Origin: Anagrus nilaparvatae
Taxonomy: Eukaryota > Arthropoda > Insecta > Hymenoptera > Mymaridae
Direction: 5' to 3'
Length of the DNA: 64,000 nucleotides
Assembly (NCBI GenBank): GCA_022575985.1
Contig: JAKSXM010000272.1
Coordinates: 8,246,001-8,310,000 of the forward strand
How positions within the stretch are numbered: the first letter of the stretch is position 1; every line of letters starts with the position of its first letter. A model generated the notes under the pieces. It was given only the letters and a program-made list of their open reading frames with translations, ran no database searches and had not been told where the DNA came from. Of this stretch, positions 1 to 12,555 are shown piece after piece. The position numbers and the translations under genes are program-made.

Positions 1-3000
1 AATTATGCATGTATAAACGTTTTTATAATATGTTGTATTTCTTTGAATTAAAAACCTTTAATTTTCATTTTTATATTATATGTTAAAGATGTTTTCTAGA
101 AATAATAAATTTATGTATCAGCAAATCACTTATGATGCAAATTTTATTTACTTTTTGATGTTTTATTTTTAAACAGCTTTATTATAAAAAAAATGATTAC
201 CCATAAAAGCTCTGTTTTGTATCAAATTAATAATAACCATTAAAATCAATTAATATTTTACTAAAAAAGATAAAGAAAGCTAATAAAATGATTGAGAAAA
301 AGGCAATAAATTATTAAGGTACCAAAATAAAAATCTTGCAAATAGATAATAATAAGCAAGGGATAGAAGTAAAAAAGAGAATGAAGATGATATTATCATA
401 AAAATATTTATAAATATATTTAAAAATCGTTATTGATCTCACACTGATTTCTGTTTGGTACAGAGCAATTACCTATAGTTATATATATTTATATTTGTCG
501 GCATTAGAATAAAGAAATATTAAAGAACAGAAAGACGAAATATTTATAAAGCTTTTTGTTGATCTCTTTTTGATCTCAAAAAAAAATTTTTTTTCAAAGA
601 TTGATGTATACTTTTGATAGGAATCGTTTAAATATATATATATAAATACTTACATGAACTCGCCAAGTATTTTATAATATACATGCATTAAAAAGATAAA
701 AATAAAAAAGAGCGACTTGAACAGTTAAAGACAGATGTTATAATATATACGTGCAATGTAATAGAATAAAAAAAAAATATATATAAAGGATAAGGATAAG
801 ACAGAAAACGATTCAGACACATAGGGCGGATATGTCGGAGGTAATTGAGGCTCGGGGTCATCCGGGTCGCACGAGTCACGAAATCAACGGACAATAAAAC
901 AACGAGTATTATAGTATACTTTTTATATATTCTATTTTATTTTTTTTTTTTTTTAGTAAGTACAGTAAATAAGAGTAATTCTTTCACCTTTATTTTATAA
1001 ATAAATTATATATTCTTCCAGTCACGTGATGCATTTAATCATTATTCTTGAATACATACACAATTCTTGACGACAATTTACTTATAATTTCTTTTTTTTT
1101 ATCGTTTCTGTATAAAGGAAAAAAGTTTTAGAGTTGAAAAGGGTAATATTGTTGTACTTTTTTTAGCTTTCAAGAATTTGTATAATAGTTAGTTTTTTGT
1201 TCTGAGAATCCTTGAGCATGTAGGAATAGTAATTCATTGTTACTAAATAAACAATTTTTTTATGTAAACTTTTATTATTTGAAAATGAAGCAATTTATTT
1301 CAATAAATATGTATTTCATTTATTCGATAAACGCATTTTTCCCCCAAACAGAAAACAATTAAATCGACTTTCTAAAGACACTAGGAGACTCTATACTGGT
1401 ATAATTATCATCAAAATTTTAGTTTTCTTTGACATTTATTATTTTTGCAGAAGTACAACGTTATTAAAAAAGAATAAAGTATAAAATGCAAATTAATAAT
1501 ATTAAATGATGTTTAAACTTAAAGGACCTCGCACTAAATAATAGTATGATAGCCCCCAATGCAATTGGTTGCAACTTTTTGAAATAAAAGTTCTTGTCCT
1601 CCTGAGTAAATATTCTCATAAACACAAAGTTTTAAATTGCTTTCATTTGTTTCTACAGAGCACAGTAGCTTGTAAATTTAAACCCCTTGAAAACCTGAAA
1701 TCGCTGTAAAACTGATTATGAGTTTTATAAGTTGTAAAAATGAGAGCAAAGAGAAATTAAAGAGTTTCGAGATTAAAAGAAGGGGGAGGGGATGACTGGG
1801 GTTAATTCGAGGGTTAATTTGTAGAAATATAAATAATTAGGATCACAAAGCGTATCAAGAAAATGCATAGTAGTGTGCAGATTATACTTATTTAGGTAAT
1901 TAATACTGCATAAATAACCATAATAAAAGCATAAAAATATAAAAACTTGGATATTACTGACAAATTCTTAAAAATACTTGTTATAGTCCAGACGCAGCCT
2001 ACAAGGTTGAAACTCAAGTTTTTTAATGTGATGATTATGTATTGTTTGGTCCTTTTTCAAAAAATTTTCTAACTGCTTTAGCCAAATTTTGGCTATTTTT
2101 TCAATATTTGAGTTTCTATAGTAAAGTAAAATTACGCTAACAACTTGCAATTATGTTTTTTGATACGCAGATAAAGGAAGTGTTGGTTTTTTGCCAAATC
2201 ATTGAAGGATCACTAAAGGATATTTTTGGCCATACTAAAGTATTTCGAGTTCTGGTAACAAAAAAAATTAATCCTTACCATTGGCAGTCATGTTTTCCTG
2301 GTATATAGTTTACGAAAATTTGGTATTTTTCCCAAATAATGGTTATTTTTTCCGTTATAGCCCACTTTAAATTTCAAAACTTTGAAAGTATCTAAAATTC
2401 GATAATATAGACTAGAGCCATTTTAGTTTAAAAAAAAACAATTACTGATGCTTACATCCCATAAAATCAACGTACTTTTAGTTGGCTGGGGACTTTCGCT
2501 CAAATAAAAAAAAAATTATTGCCTAATTTACTGCTAATTAACTGCTTTTTTCTGCGCAAACATAAATTTTTCAGCTCTTCAAATTTTCCGGAAAATTTGT
2601 TGTCCGCTAACTATAGCTTTACTTAGCGTGCACTATTTTTACACACGACTTAAAAAATTAATTCTTCCAGCATAGTTTCCTGCTTTTTAACTGCTTATTT
2701 TTTGCTATAAAAAATATTTTTTTGCTTACTTATAAATTCAGCTTATTTATTATTTATTATTGAAATGGATAGAGAAAGAGGATGCGCGCGTGATTTAATA
2801 TTTAACATAAATAATATAAATATTACGAAATAATCACAATTATTATAAATAAGAACACCAAAGTACATATTAAGTTTTCGAATACATGGGCACACTTTAC
2901 GCTTCTTGTATTAAATTTTAAAGTCGAAAGTTCGGAAAATTAACTTGACAACGTTAGCGTTGTTTGTTGATATATTTTATTTTATGTTAAATTCTTATTA

Positions 3001-3092
3001 AATTTTAATTAAAATTATATATATTTTTTTTAAATTTTATCAAGATGATTAAATCTTGGGGTCATGGCGTGCCTTGAAAAAAAAGAGAAAAT
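1..3092. other. AT-rich intergenic, no gene supported
   Basis: Mostly A/T runs and short chance ORFs. A small less AT-rich patch lies at about 790-895, and a short open frame on the minus strand at 1968-2150 has no recognisable motif. I see no splice-consistent exons, RNA genes or intact mobile element. Confidence 0.5.
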
Positions 3093-3395
3093 ATGGTAAA
3101 AATAATATTATCAAAAAAAGTTGAGATTATTGGCGGTTTGAATAAAATTGTGTCCAAGAAAAACAAAGTGTGGAGTGAGTTATCAGAATTATGCAATATT
3201 AAACCTAAAACTATTGATGCTTATGTTGCTACCAATAATTACGGATTGCGTGATGCATTATTTATAGGATTACCTTCATATTATTTGAAGGTAACAATCG
3301 AATCATCGATAAATGACAGCAATGCAAGTGTTGCGATACGTCCTGAAGAATTTTTTTTTTTGTTAAAAAAAATGAATTTAAAGATCTATTTATAA
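3093..3395 (+). CDS. Uncharacterised 100-aa ORF, probably from a mobile element
   Basis: I do not recognise this protein. It starts at an ATG just after an in-frame TGA. The middle (about residues 22-55) has a mixed, coding-like composition with motifs such as VWSELSELCNIKPKTIDAYV, unlike the K/N/I/F-rich chance ORFs nearby. That segment reads like a small helical N-terminal domain seen in some insect transposon-linked proteins, but this is an impression only. The frame ends after a long T run. A further open, Lys/Arg-rich stretch follows in another frame at about 3400-3590, so the gene may be broken by a length change in the homopolymer. A large foldback insertion begins at 3731. Confidence 0.35.
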   Translation: MVKIILSKKVEIIGGLNKIVSKKNKVWSELSELCNIKPKTIDAYVATNNYGLRDALFIGLPSYYLKVTIESSINDSNASVAIRPEEFFFLLKKMNLKIYL

Positions 3396-3730
3396 ATATT
3401 TATAAAAAAAAGAATCTTATATACTATTCGTCTAAGTAAAAGATACCAAAGGAAAAAATATATTCTCAAACCTGAGGTTAAGAGTAATAAACTCTATATA
3501 AAAAATATTTTACACAAAATCGGTTATGATCCATTTTTTACATATAATAATTCCGCACATCAGGTTCGAATTTGGAACCATTTTTGTGATCAAACACCGT
3601 AGTTGGTAGTTCCAGCTCAGGGAATTCGTAAACAATTAGAAATTTTAACAACAAATCAACAATTTATCAGTTACAAGTATGCTTATTTATAAAGTCTATT
3701 TTAGTTGTTTATATTAATTCATGATTATAT

Positions 3731-5456
3731 TACGAAAGGGTCTACGGGCCACCATCTCGCGGCATAGTTGCGAATGATTTTTGAATCAAAAACTCGCATC
3801 AGCATTGATGCTGAGGCAAAAAAAAACCAACCTAACCCGAAAAAAATCAAAATAAACAAAAAAAATTTACTTTAATAACTAATCTAAAAGTATTTTTTAA
3901 ATTATTAAATTATTAATAAAAAAGATATAATTAAAAAAATATTTACATAATAAATTAATAAAAAGAAGCTTATGAAAAAAGTGATTATTAAATGCATATT
4001 ATGTAAAAAAGAAATGATAACTACATAATTGTATTTAGAAAAATAAAATGTGTGGTGTATGTTTTAGAATTCCTTCTATATAAATGCTTAAAGTTTATTA
4101 ACTTATGTGTATATTAAAAAATAAGGAAATTAATTTTATTAAAATAAAAAATATATTACCAGTGTGCTTTGTAATTTCCCAAAAATGACAGAAAAACCTG
4201 AGATTGATAAATACATTGGATAAAAGCTAAGGTTGCACATCAGTATGTTCTTATTAATTATATAATTTTCAATAAAAAGTTTTTGAAAATCACTTAGCAC
4301 ATAAAGTTGTTTGATTTTCATCTGATAGCCTGTCTACGCATATTGAATGATGATGTTTTGCATATTTAGTGTGCGATAAACTAAATGCACACATAAAAAT
4401 ATGAATTTTTCTTTAATAAACTGCTATTTTACCATCATAATCACTCTTCTTTGAATATTTTCATAATCTTTGTTTTACTTAAGCCAGCTCCATTTCATGT
4501 TCATACATCAGCAGGCTTGAACCACTTGGCGCTACTTATTTTACTTCTAAAATTCAACGGATTAAGAAACTAAAAGAAGAAGCTAAACTTTCAATTAAGG
4601 AATAATATAAGAATATTCGATTAGGCTAATCTGTAGATTACTCCATTCTGAAAATATTAGCTCGTTAAGAACTAAAAAATTATTGAACTTGAAATGGAGC
4701 TGGCTTAAGTAAAACAAAGATTATGAAAATATTCAAAGAAGAGTGATTATGATGGTAAAATAGCAGTTTATTAAAGAAAAATTCATATTTTTATGTGTGC
4801 ATTTAGTTTATCGCACACTAAATATGCAAAACATCATCATTCAATATGCGTAGACAGGCTATCAGATGAAAATCAAACAACTTTATGTGCTAAGTGATTT
4901 TCAAAAACTTTTTATTGAAAATTATATAATTAATAAGAACATACTGATGTGCAACCTTAGCTTTTATCCAATGTATTTATCAATCTCAGGTTTTTCTGTC
5001 ATTTTTGGGAAATTACAAAGCACACTGGTAATATATTTTTTATTTTAATAAAATTAATTTCCTTATTTTTTAATATACACATAAGTTAATAAACTTTAAG
5101 CATTTATATAGAAGGAATTCTAAAACATACACCACACATTTTATTTTTCTAAATACAATTATGTAGTTATCATTTCTTTTTTACATAATATGCATTTAAT
5201 AATCACTTTTTTCATAAGCTTCTTTTTATTAATTTATTATGTAAATATTTTTTTAATTATATCTTTTTTATTAATAATTTAATAATTTAAAAAATACTTT
5301 TAGATTAGTTATTAAAGTAAATTTTTTTTGTTTATTTTGATTTTTTTCGGGTTAGGTTGGTTTTTTTTTGCCTCAGCATCAATGCTGATGCGAGTTTTTG
5401 ATTCAAAAATCATTCGCAACTATGCCGCGAGATGGTGGCCCGTAGACCCTTTCGTA
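3731..5456. mobile_element. Foldback element with 767-bp perfect inverted arms
   Basis: Arms at 3731-4497 and 4690-5456 are reverse complements with no mismatch found by eye, around a 192-bp unique centre. The ends read TACGAAAGGG and its complement. TTATAT lies immediately outside each end (3725-3730 and 5457-5462), which fits a 6-bp target duplication. The identical 60-codon frames at 4139-4321 (minus) and 4866-5048 (plus) are simply the two arms and are not genes. Very long terminal repeats with a 6-bp target site are known for Polinton/Maverick elements, so this could be a deletion derivative, but no Polinton gene is present. The centre holds only a short Lys-rich open stretch. Confidence 0.85.
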
Positions 5457-5585
5457 TTATATAGCTTCACGGCATCATTTCACTTGCGAGATTATAGAAT
5501 GATGAAAGGCGCGAGTAAAGTGATACAGAGCTGTTATATCATATTAACAACATTAGGGTATTTTTTTATACCAAGCTATTAAGTA

Positions 5586-5878
5586 CACTGAAAAAAAAAT
5601 CCGCTTGCGGCAAGCGGAATTTTTTTTCTCGTCAAACGATTGCAAATGACTTGAAACGTAAAGAAAATTAAAAAAAAAATTTTTTCCCGCTTACTTGGGA
5701 TATGCGTATTTCGGTATGACGAGATTTGAGAAAATTTTGGAAAAAGAAAAGAAAAAATGTTTTTTTTTTAATTTTCTTTACGTTTCAAGTCATTTGCAAT
5801 TGTTTGCAAAGAAAAAAAAATTCCGCTTGCCGCAAGCGGAATAATTCCGCTTGCGGCAAGCGGATTTTTTTTTCAGTG
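5586..5878. mobile_element. TA-target foldback MITE (CACTGAAAAA family)
   Basis: The element begins CACTGAAAAAAAAA and ends with the complement TTTTTTCAGTG, with TA on both sides (5584-5585 and 5879-5880). It is an imperfect palindrome over nearly its whole length. The outer core CCGCTTGCGGCAAGCGG is itself palindromic and GC-rich against the AT-rich background. TA target sites suggest a Tc1/mariner-type source. Related copies or ends occur at 19466, 20770, 51282, 52924, 57770, 59271 and 61351. Confidence 0.85.
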
Positions 5879-5880
5879 TA

Positions 5881-7144
5881 TAGATATATCTGATTTTTAT
5901 TTTCAATAAACCATAAATTTTTGTAAAAAAATAAAATTTCAGATAAAATTATACTGCAATAAAAAATACACAGTAAGTATATTTTAAGAATCATTTAACG
6001 TAAATTAAAAATTTGAAAAGCATAAAATACTAAGATATTTGTAAAAAAATAGCGTGATCGTGCTAACGAGGATATAAAAAAATAATAAAAAATAAGAAAT
6101 CGAAGAAAATGAATAAGTACGTATTATATTCTTGTTAATTTTCAACAATTGCTTATATTTAGGGCTACCGTATACTTTTTTTTTCGAAACACATCAATGC
6201 CTCGTTAATGCATATAATACACTTAAAAAACTGTTCTTTTTTTTTTATTATTTTTTTTTAATCTTCAAAATATCAATTTCAATAAATATTGGCCAATTAT
6301 ATTAAAAATTACCTCTTAAATATATATACAAAAGCCTAAAATTGTTTTCCATTTACTTGGATTGTTATTATAATATTTCTTTAGGATATAATCATTTGAT
6401 ATGGATTCTATATGCTATTAGATTGATTAATTTTATTATATGTCTATTTTATGCATATATACGTATTTTAATGAAATTTTGTGGTTTTATCAGAGATTAT
6501 ATTAACCTCATTAGTTTAGTATATTATTATTGTTAGAGAAATTGACGATAATTATACTTCGTCACGGTATTATTATATTATACTTATTATTGTTATTGAT
6601 ATTGAATTATAAATTTTACTAAAAATATACACTACTTATGGAAATTAATTGATTTTGTTTTAATTTATTTAATATTTTAATTCATTTTATTTTATTTGAA
6701 TATTCAGATAGATTAATTTATATAGATTTAAATTATTTTATTTATAAAACAGATCTGGAATATTATTAATAGGATACTACTTAATAGGCTTGTTGCTACT
6801 TCGTAAGCTCGGTATGTGAGTGAAAATGAAAATTTTTTATACAGGAAAACGGTAAGGTAAAATGAAAAAAATTTTTTTGGAGTGAAAAAGTTATTTTTTA
6901 TTAATTTTGAGTATTTTTTATTTATGGAATATTAACTTCAAGTTGACGTACTGATACTGTAAAAGAGCTGATGATAAGAATGATAACTAAAGTTTGGCAG
7001 CATCTAAAGAAAAAAATAAAAAAATTCATAATTATTAAGAGTAAAGTTATCGTGTGAACTAAAATTTTTAAGTTAGGCCAAAAAGATAAAAGTGTATGAA
7101 GATTTTTTTTCAAAAAATTTTTTTTATTCGAAACAAGTTACATT
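5881..7144. other. AT-rich spacer, no gene supported
   Basis: Contains chance open frames on both strands (for example 6342-6536 plus and 6922-7113 minus) made almost only of AT-rich codons. I see no convincing exon, RNA or mobile element. Confidence 0.45.
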
Positions 7145-7152
7145 GATAACTA

Positions 7153-7480
7153 GGATCTACTCGGAACCTACACATTTCGAACTTGCACATCTATTTTCTT
7201 ACACATTTTATTACACGAAAAAAATATTACACATTAAATAAATTACCAAAATAAATCTTACACAAGTGTAGGAAAATTAATAATTAAATATTTTATATAT
7301 TTTTATAATTTTCATATTGTTTTACAATTAAAATATATAAAATATTTAATTATCAATTTTCCTACACTTGTGTAAGATTTATTTTGGTAATTTATTTAAT
7401 ATGTAATATTTTTTTCGTGTAATAAAATGTGTAAGAAAATAGATGTGCAAGTTCGAAATGTGTAGGTTCCGAGTAGATCC
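7153..7480. mobile_element. hAT-type foldback MITE with 8-bp target duplication
   Basis: A near-perfect palindrome of about 160-bp arms, starting GGATCTACTCGG and ending in its complement. The 8-bp sequence GATAACTA lies immediately on each side (7145-7152 and 7481-7488). An 8-bp target duplication and terminal inverted repeats fit a non-autonomous hAT-superfamily element. No coding capacity. Confidence 0.88.
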
Positions 7481-7817
7481 GATAACTATAGTTCAAAATT
7501 ATTGTTTGAATTCTTGCTTCAATTTAGTTTCAAAGCAAATTACTTTAAAATTTAACTCATGACAAATTATAAATAAAATTTTGTAATTGATAAGAGAATT
7601 GAAAATAAATAAAATTTCTCTAAATATAAATAATATAATCGATAATTTTATAATAAATTTAAACACAATAAATAACTTAGTATTTACAAATCCTTTTGTT
7701 TTAATTTATCAATATTTATTGGCATTGGATTAACATCTTATTAAAAAAAGAGAAAAGAAACCAAAACCAAAAAAAAAATTGTAATTTATCTTTCTTTTAA
7801 ATCTTTGTCATTCAAAG

Positions 7818-8000
7818 GTCATTAATCCTGTACTCGTTACTCCTTTACTTTTTAATATCGTAGAAAAAATATATGAGCCTTCATGGTGGCAAAAATTTCG
7901 TCGCCATTCTCAAAATTTAGTAATATTTAATATATTTATTTATGTCTATGTTTTAGTTAGTTTATGTGTTTATATATTTAAAAATAGTAAAATAGCGTGA
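7818..8000 (+). CDS. Possible orphan terminal exon with a membrane segment
   Basis: An open frame with no ATG follows a pyrimidine-rich tract ending CATTCAAAG, a plausible splice acceptor, and runs 60 codons to a TGA. The translation is more coding-like than the background: a polar stretch containing YEPSWWQKFRRHSQN is followed by about 20 hydrophobic residues and a short basic tail, the layout of a C-terminal membrane anchor. I do not recognise the family and found no upstream exon with matching phase. The frame could equally start after the in-frame TAA near 7777. It may be a gene remnant. Confidence 0.28.
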   Translation, partial: VINPVLVTPLLFNIVEKIYEPSWWQKFRRHSQNLVIFNIFIYVYVLVSLCVYIFKNSKIA

Positions 8001-9235
8001 ATGCGAGAACAAAATAAATTATTAATTTGTATAAAATAAAAAAAAAAAAATAAAACGAACACCAACGAAGTTATAAAAAGAGGTGCTGAGCCTATTGATT
8101 AATTATTATTAAAAATTGCCAAGTATAACCAGTTGTCCAAATATTAACATTTTAACTTTTATTTTTGCTAAAATACAAAAAAAAAATTTCGATGCTGGAT
8201 ATTCGTAATTAAAATAAATCTATAAAAAATTGAAAAATTAGTCAAGTTTTTTTTTTTTTAAATAAATGAAAAAAAAGAGAGACAAATTTATGCGTTTTTT
8301 TGTATAAAAAAAGCGTTTTATAAAAACTGGAAAAAATTAGTATTTAACAACAGGTGGTAAAAAAATAAATTTTATTATAATTGACGTTATTTTTCGAGTG
8401 TTTCTGCAATTTAATTTATTGAAACAAAATAAAAATAAATAGACCTAGTTAATAATGGTCATAAAAAAAATTATTAATCGACAAATGCGTTATGAGGAAG
8501 ATCAATGGTGCATGCAACATTTTTATTAAATTGACATATATTTTGCAATTAATTTATTTTTTTCTTAGAAAGCACAAAAAATGGATCCATGAGTGTTTAA
8601 ATAAATAGAAAATTTAACTGTTTAGAACAAAAATACAGAAGAAAACGGTCTATATATACGTTTTTTTCTTTTTTTCTTGGAATTGTGTCAATTCAGAAAA
8701 AGCTAAGAAAAAATGTTTTTTACATGCACTCATGCGTAACCCAGGCATTTTATCTTCTTAAGATAATGATGTATTTGATTTTGGATCCCAGCAATTATTT
8801 TGACATTGCTATACATTTTTGAAAAATAAGAAGACTGTAATCGAGAGCAAGACGAGTTTGTATCTTATCGTCTATTTGACCCGTTATAAGACAGATAGTG
8901 AGTATCATTTTTTATATCCAACTCATTTAAAATAAAGTCACAGAGATTTAATATTCTCAAATATAAAGTATCTCACAGTTTACTCAAAATTAATATCAAT
9001 TTATATTTAAATTCGTTGTGATTTAATCAATTAAGATATTTAAAAAAACCAGTTGGTTCTTATTAAAATATAAAATTATTATAATTAATATTCATATGAA
9101 ATATGGCTAAAAGTTCTGAAAATTTGTGGGCGTTATTTTTTATCTAAAAATTTCTGTATCAAATCACAGAATACATAATAATTATGTAGACTGTGATTTG
9201 AATATTTTTTAGTATACAAATTTTAAATCTCTAAA
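8001..9235. other. AT-rich spacer
   Basis: No gene supported. A 24-codon ATG frame at about 8457 and a less AT-rich patch near 8690-8810 are the only departures from background. Neither has recognisable content. Confidence 0.4.
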
Positions 9236-9239
9236 GCAT

Positions 9240-9745
9240 GACTTTCAATTTTTGTTGTTTTTTTTCGAATTTTTTGAAATCTGGAGCAATTAGGTCCCAC
9301 GGGATCTGAAAAATCACGGATGGATTATATCTGTAACTTTTTCATATAATTATAAAAACAAAATAATTTTTGGGATCTGTGGTAGATTCTGGCTAGAATT
9401 TCTGGGGCCCAGTGTTCTAACACTAAATAAAAATGGCGAAAAATTCTGAAATTATTTTCGGATTCGAGAAATTGTAACGAAAAACCCTTTTTATAGGAAA
9501 ATTTTAAATATTTCTGAAACACTGTACAAAAAAAATTGAAATAAAAAACAGTATGCAATTTTTTAAAAAAGAAAAATCTAAAATTTGCGTGAAAAAGGGA
9601 ACTTAGATAAAATTTCTCATAGAATCCAAAAATCTAGTCAGAATTTTTCGAAATTTTTATCAGCTAACAAAAATTTGGACCCTTAAAATTCTGACCAGAA
9701 TCTACCCAAATCCCAAAAATCCGGTTGCTTGTATGGTATTTTTTT
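9240..9745. repeat. Dispersed repeat, also seen at the right edge of the window
   Basis: Shares recognisable segments with 63640-63850: 'TTTCTGAAACA' followed by CTGTAC or CAGTACC and an A-run, plus 'AATTTCTGGGG' / 'ATTTCTAGGG' and 'TTCTGGCTAGAATTT' / 'TTCTGGCCAAAATTT'. Both copies give short minus-strand frames that are not real genes. The 9640-9740 part is partly the inverse of 9290-9400, so the unit may be a decayed inverted-repeat element. Boundaries are approximate. Confidence 0.4.
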
Positions 9746-10870
9746 TACCAGGGGTGTTCAGAATAATAAATAAATACGTAACAATTATCTGTATTTTATT
9801 CAAGTACAGTTAAACTATACCTATAATAAAATAGATAAAATCGTATAAATTATTAATTCTAACTAATTGACCTGAATATTCCTTTCTGAGAATCAAAACA
9901 AACTTAATAATATATTTTTAAAAAATCAATATTTTATTTAGCTTAAGTAGCATATCAACATCTTTTTAACAATTAATTTTAAAATATCTAAAAAAAAAAA
10001 GGTTTTACACACATATTTATCAATAATATCAATCTTATAATTAATCTTTAATACATATTCATTTAAATTAATAACTTGATTTTGACGAATCTGTTGAGAT
10101 AGAGAAAGACAATCTTGAGAAACAATAAAAAAAAATTTTTTATGTATTACAATTAATTTAATGAAAGTTAAAATTCTTAGAATAAAGATTTATAAATAAA
10201 ATTTCGTAATACTAGTACTAAAAAAATAAAATATTTAATTGCAAATGTATGTGTGCGTATAATAAAAATTTTTTTATACCTGCTGAGAATAAACTCATCT
10301 CGTTAATCGAATCTTTATTTTTTTTTTAGGGGTTTTTATAATCAATCAAATAAAAAAAAATTTAAGTGAAAAAGTGTTTGACAATCGATATAAACTGTCC
10401 ACTTACCAATACCAGTTGTCTACATCTATCATAATCAAAATGTTACTTTTTTATAAAAAACAATATTATTTTTTAATACGCATAAACATTCTGATATTTT
10501 TTATGAATTTATTTATTTTTTTTTAGTTTATACGCAGTTAATTAAACAAACAAAATACCTAAAATCGAATGAAGAATTTATCCTTGTTAAACTAAAATTT
10601 TCAAGCTCTGATTGGAAAGAGATAATTTTTAAGTAAAAAATTGGCTTTCTGGATTGAAAAACTTGTTAGATAGCCAGGCAAAAATTTTGAATATGCCTAA
10701 AAAATAGGTAAATTAGCACAGAATTTAATATTCATTACTTGGATTGAAAATTCTTCAAGGATAGATTCTGCCTTATAGACACAATAATTTTATATATTTT
10801 GCAAGATTTACAGTTTAGAATTTATTCCTTAACTGGTAAATGCATTCATCTACCAAGATCTAGTTACAAT
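9746..10870. other. AT-rich spacer
   Basis: No gene supported. A good donor sequence on the minus strand (GTAAGTGG near 10405) follows a tiny ATG-led frame, but no partner exon was found. Confidence 0.4.
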
Positions 10871-10879
10871 TTTTGAATC

Positions 10880-11074
10880 ATGAGAACAAAATTTCTTAAC
10901 CCTTTGCTGCTAGATTGTATCAGGGTTTTTAGAAATAGTAATGAAGAAATATGGTGCGAAGGATGTTTTGATAATATGGTAGATTTTCATGTGAACAAAA
11001 ATTTGGTCACTTATCTGTTAATTCTTCATCTGTTTTACCATGATGACATTATAGAAATGGTAAAACCAATTCAA
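10880..11074 (+). CDS. Possible exon ending at a GTAAGT donor
   Basis: An ATG-led frame of 65 codons ends in phase 0 at a consensus donor (CAA then GTAAGT, 11072-11080). The second half, with the sequence EIWCEGCFDNMVDF and then a short hydrophobic stretch, is less biased than neighbouring chance frames. I do not recognise a family, and I did not find the acceptor exon. This could be a gene fragment or chance. Confidence 0.2.
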
Positions 11075-11099
11075 GTAAGTAATTCAAGTAGCTGCTGAA

Positions 11100-12555
11100 A
11101 ATATCAAAAAAAGCAATCGAATCGTAAATGTATTGGATGTTTTATATAAGCTTGACTGCTCATAAAAAATAATAACTCTGTTATCAAAAAACATTTTTTG
11201 AAAAATTTCGAGTTAACAAAAACCATATTTTTATTTGTATATGATTCCCAGCTAAATATTTCCATATCGATTAGCAAAAAATGATGTGACTTCTCATAGT
11301 TTACATAAAAAAAAGTATTTTAAATATTCACAAAAAAAAATGTTAATATAATATAATACGAATATTATAATCCACGTAATTACATAGGTATCTGATTATA
11401 CAGATGACATAAAATGTCAAAAAAGCGACAAAGTATAAAAAATTTTGATTGACTGGTACAAGTAGTTATGTCTATCACATATTCTCCTTTTTTTTTATAT
11501 ATAGTAACACATAAAAGGATAAAAATAATATTCAAAATACATATAAAAAAAAGGAATCCATAATTTTTATTGAATAAGATTCCTTCTTTAGACTAAATCC
11601 AGGTGACGAACAGTTATATCGCATTTTAAGAAATACAAACCCCCCCATGATGAATTTTATGCTTTATTATTGTTGGAATGTCGATTATGTGTATACTTTT
11701 TTATAATAAAAAAAAGAGCACATCGAATAATCTATAATAATAGAAAGTGAAATCATATGACAATTGCTCATATCGCGTGGCTATGAAAATATTTAGAGTT
11801 ATAAAATGGGCATCATTCTTTTATTCTTATTTTTTTTTCTTTTTTTGATTCTACTCTTACTTTCTATCTCTTTTTTTAAAGTTTTTCATAGATATATATT
11901 TTGTATTTATGAATTAAACTATGTGTGGTTTTGTTAAACCATTTCTTTTCACCTTATTTTAAAAAAGTATAATGACATAGTCCTTAGGGAAAATCGACTT
12001 CTCTCTACATATCTTTTCAAAATATTTTTTTTTGTGTTCAATTATTGTACTGATTTTTTTTTTTTTTTTTAGGTTATGTATACTCTATATTAACTTAAAG
12101 GTGTCAATATGATGGATTATAAAAAATATCTATAGATTTGTGGATATATTTATTGAATGGAATATTTATAGAAAAATTTTTTTTGCGGTCAAATATTAAA
12201 GATTTTTGATTGATGACGAATACTATAGGGTTTTTGTACAGAAAGAAATGATAATTACGTGGCTTTTTAAGAAAATATAAATAAAGTAATTTATATATTC
12301 TGGGTATTGAAAAATAGAATTTCAAATATTTCTTTTTTTTTTCTTTTGATTTAATTTTGATTACCTTTTTCTTCATGCAGCTGCGTTTCCAGAAAATTTT
12401 TTTTATTTAATTATATTTACCCTTGAATACAAAAAATTTCAAATTTTCAACAATTCTGCGGATTTGTGTTTTTATTAAGATCAGGTTTACAAGTAATTGT
12501 AGACAATCAACAAATTAGCTAATTTGATTAGGTAAAACATTGGTAAAAATAAAAA
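11100..12555. other. AT-rich spacer
   Basis: No gene supported. The 90-codon minus-strand frame at 12104-12376 is built almost entirely of Lys, Ile, Phe, Tyr and Asn, as expected of chance frames in this composition. Confidence 0.45.

Noticed and set aside
3820..3840. CAACCTAACCC-like telomere motif at the palindrome
   Set aside because: Only one to two partial TTAGG-like units, so no telomeric array.
4139..5048. Two identical 60-codon frames on opposite strands
   Set aside because: They are mirror images in the two arms of the foldback element and show no protein features.
12104..12376. 90-codon minus frame
   Set aside because: Nearly all Lys/Ile/Phe/Tyr/Asn, as expected from random AT-rich sequence.
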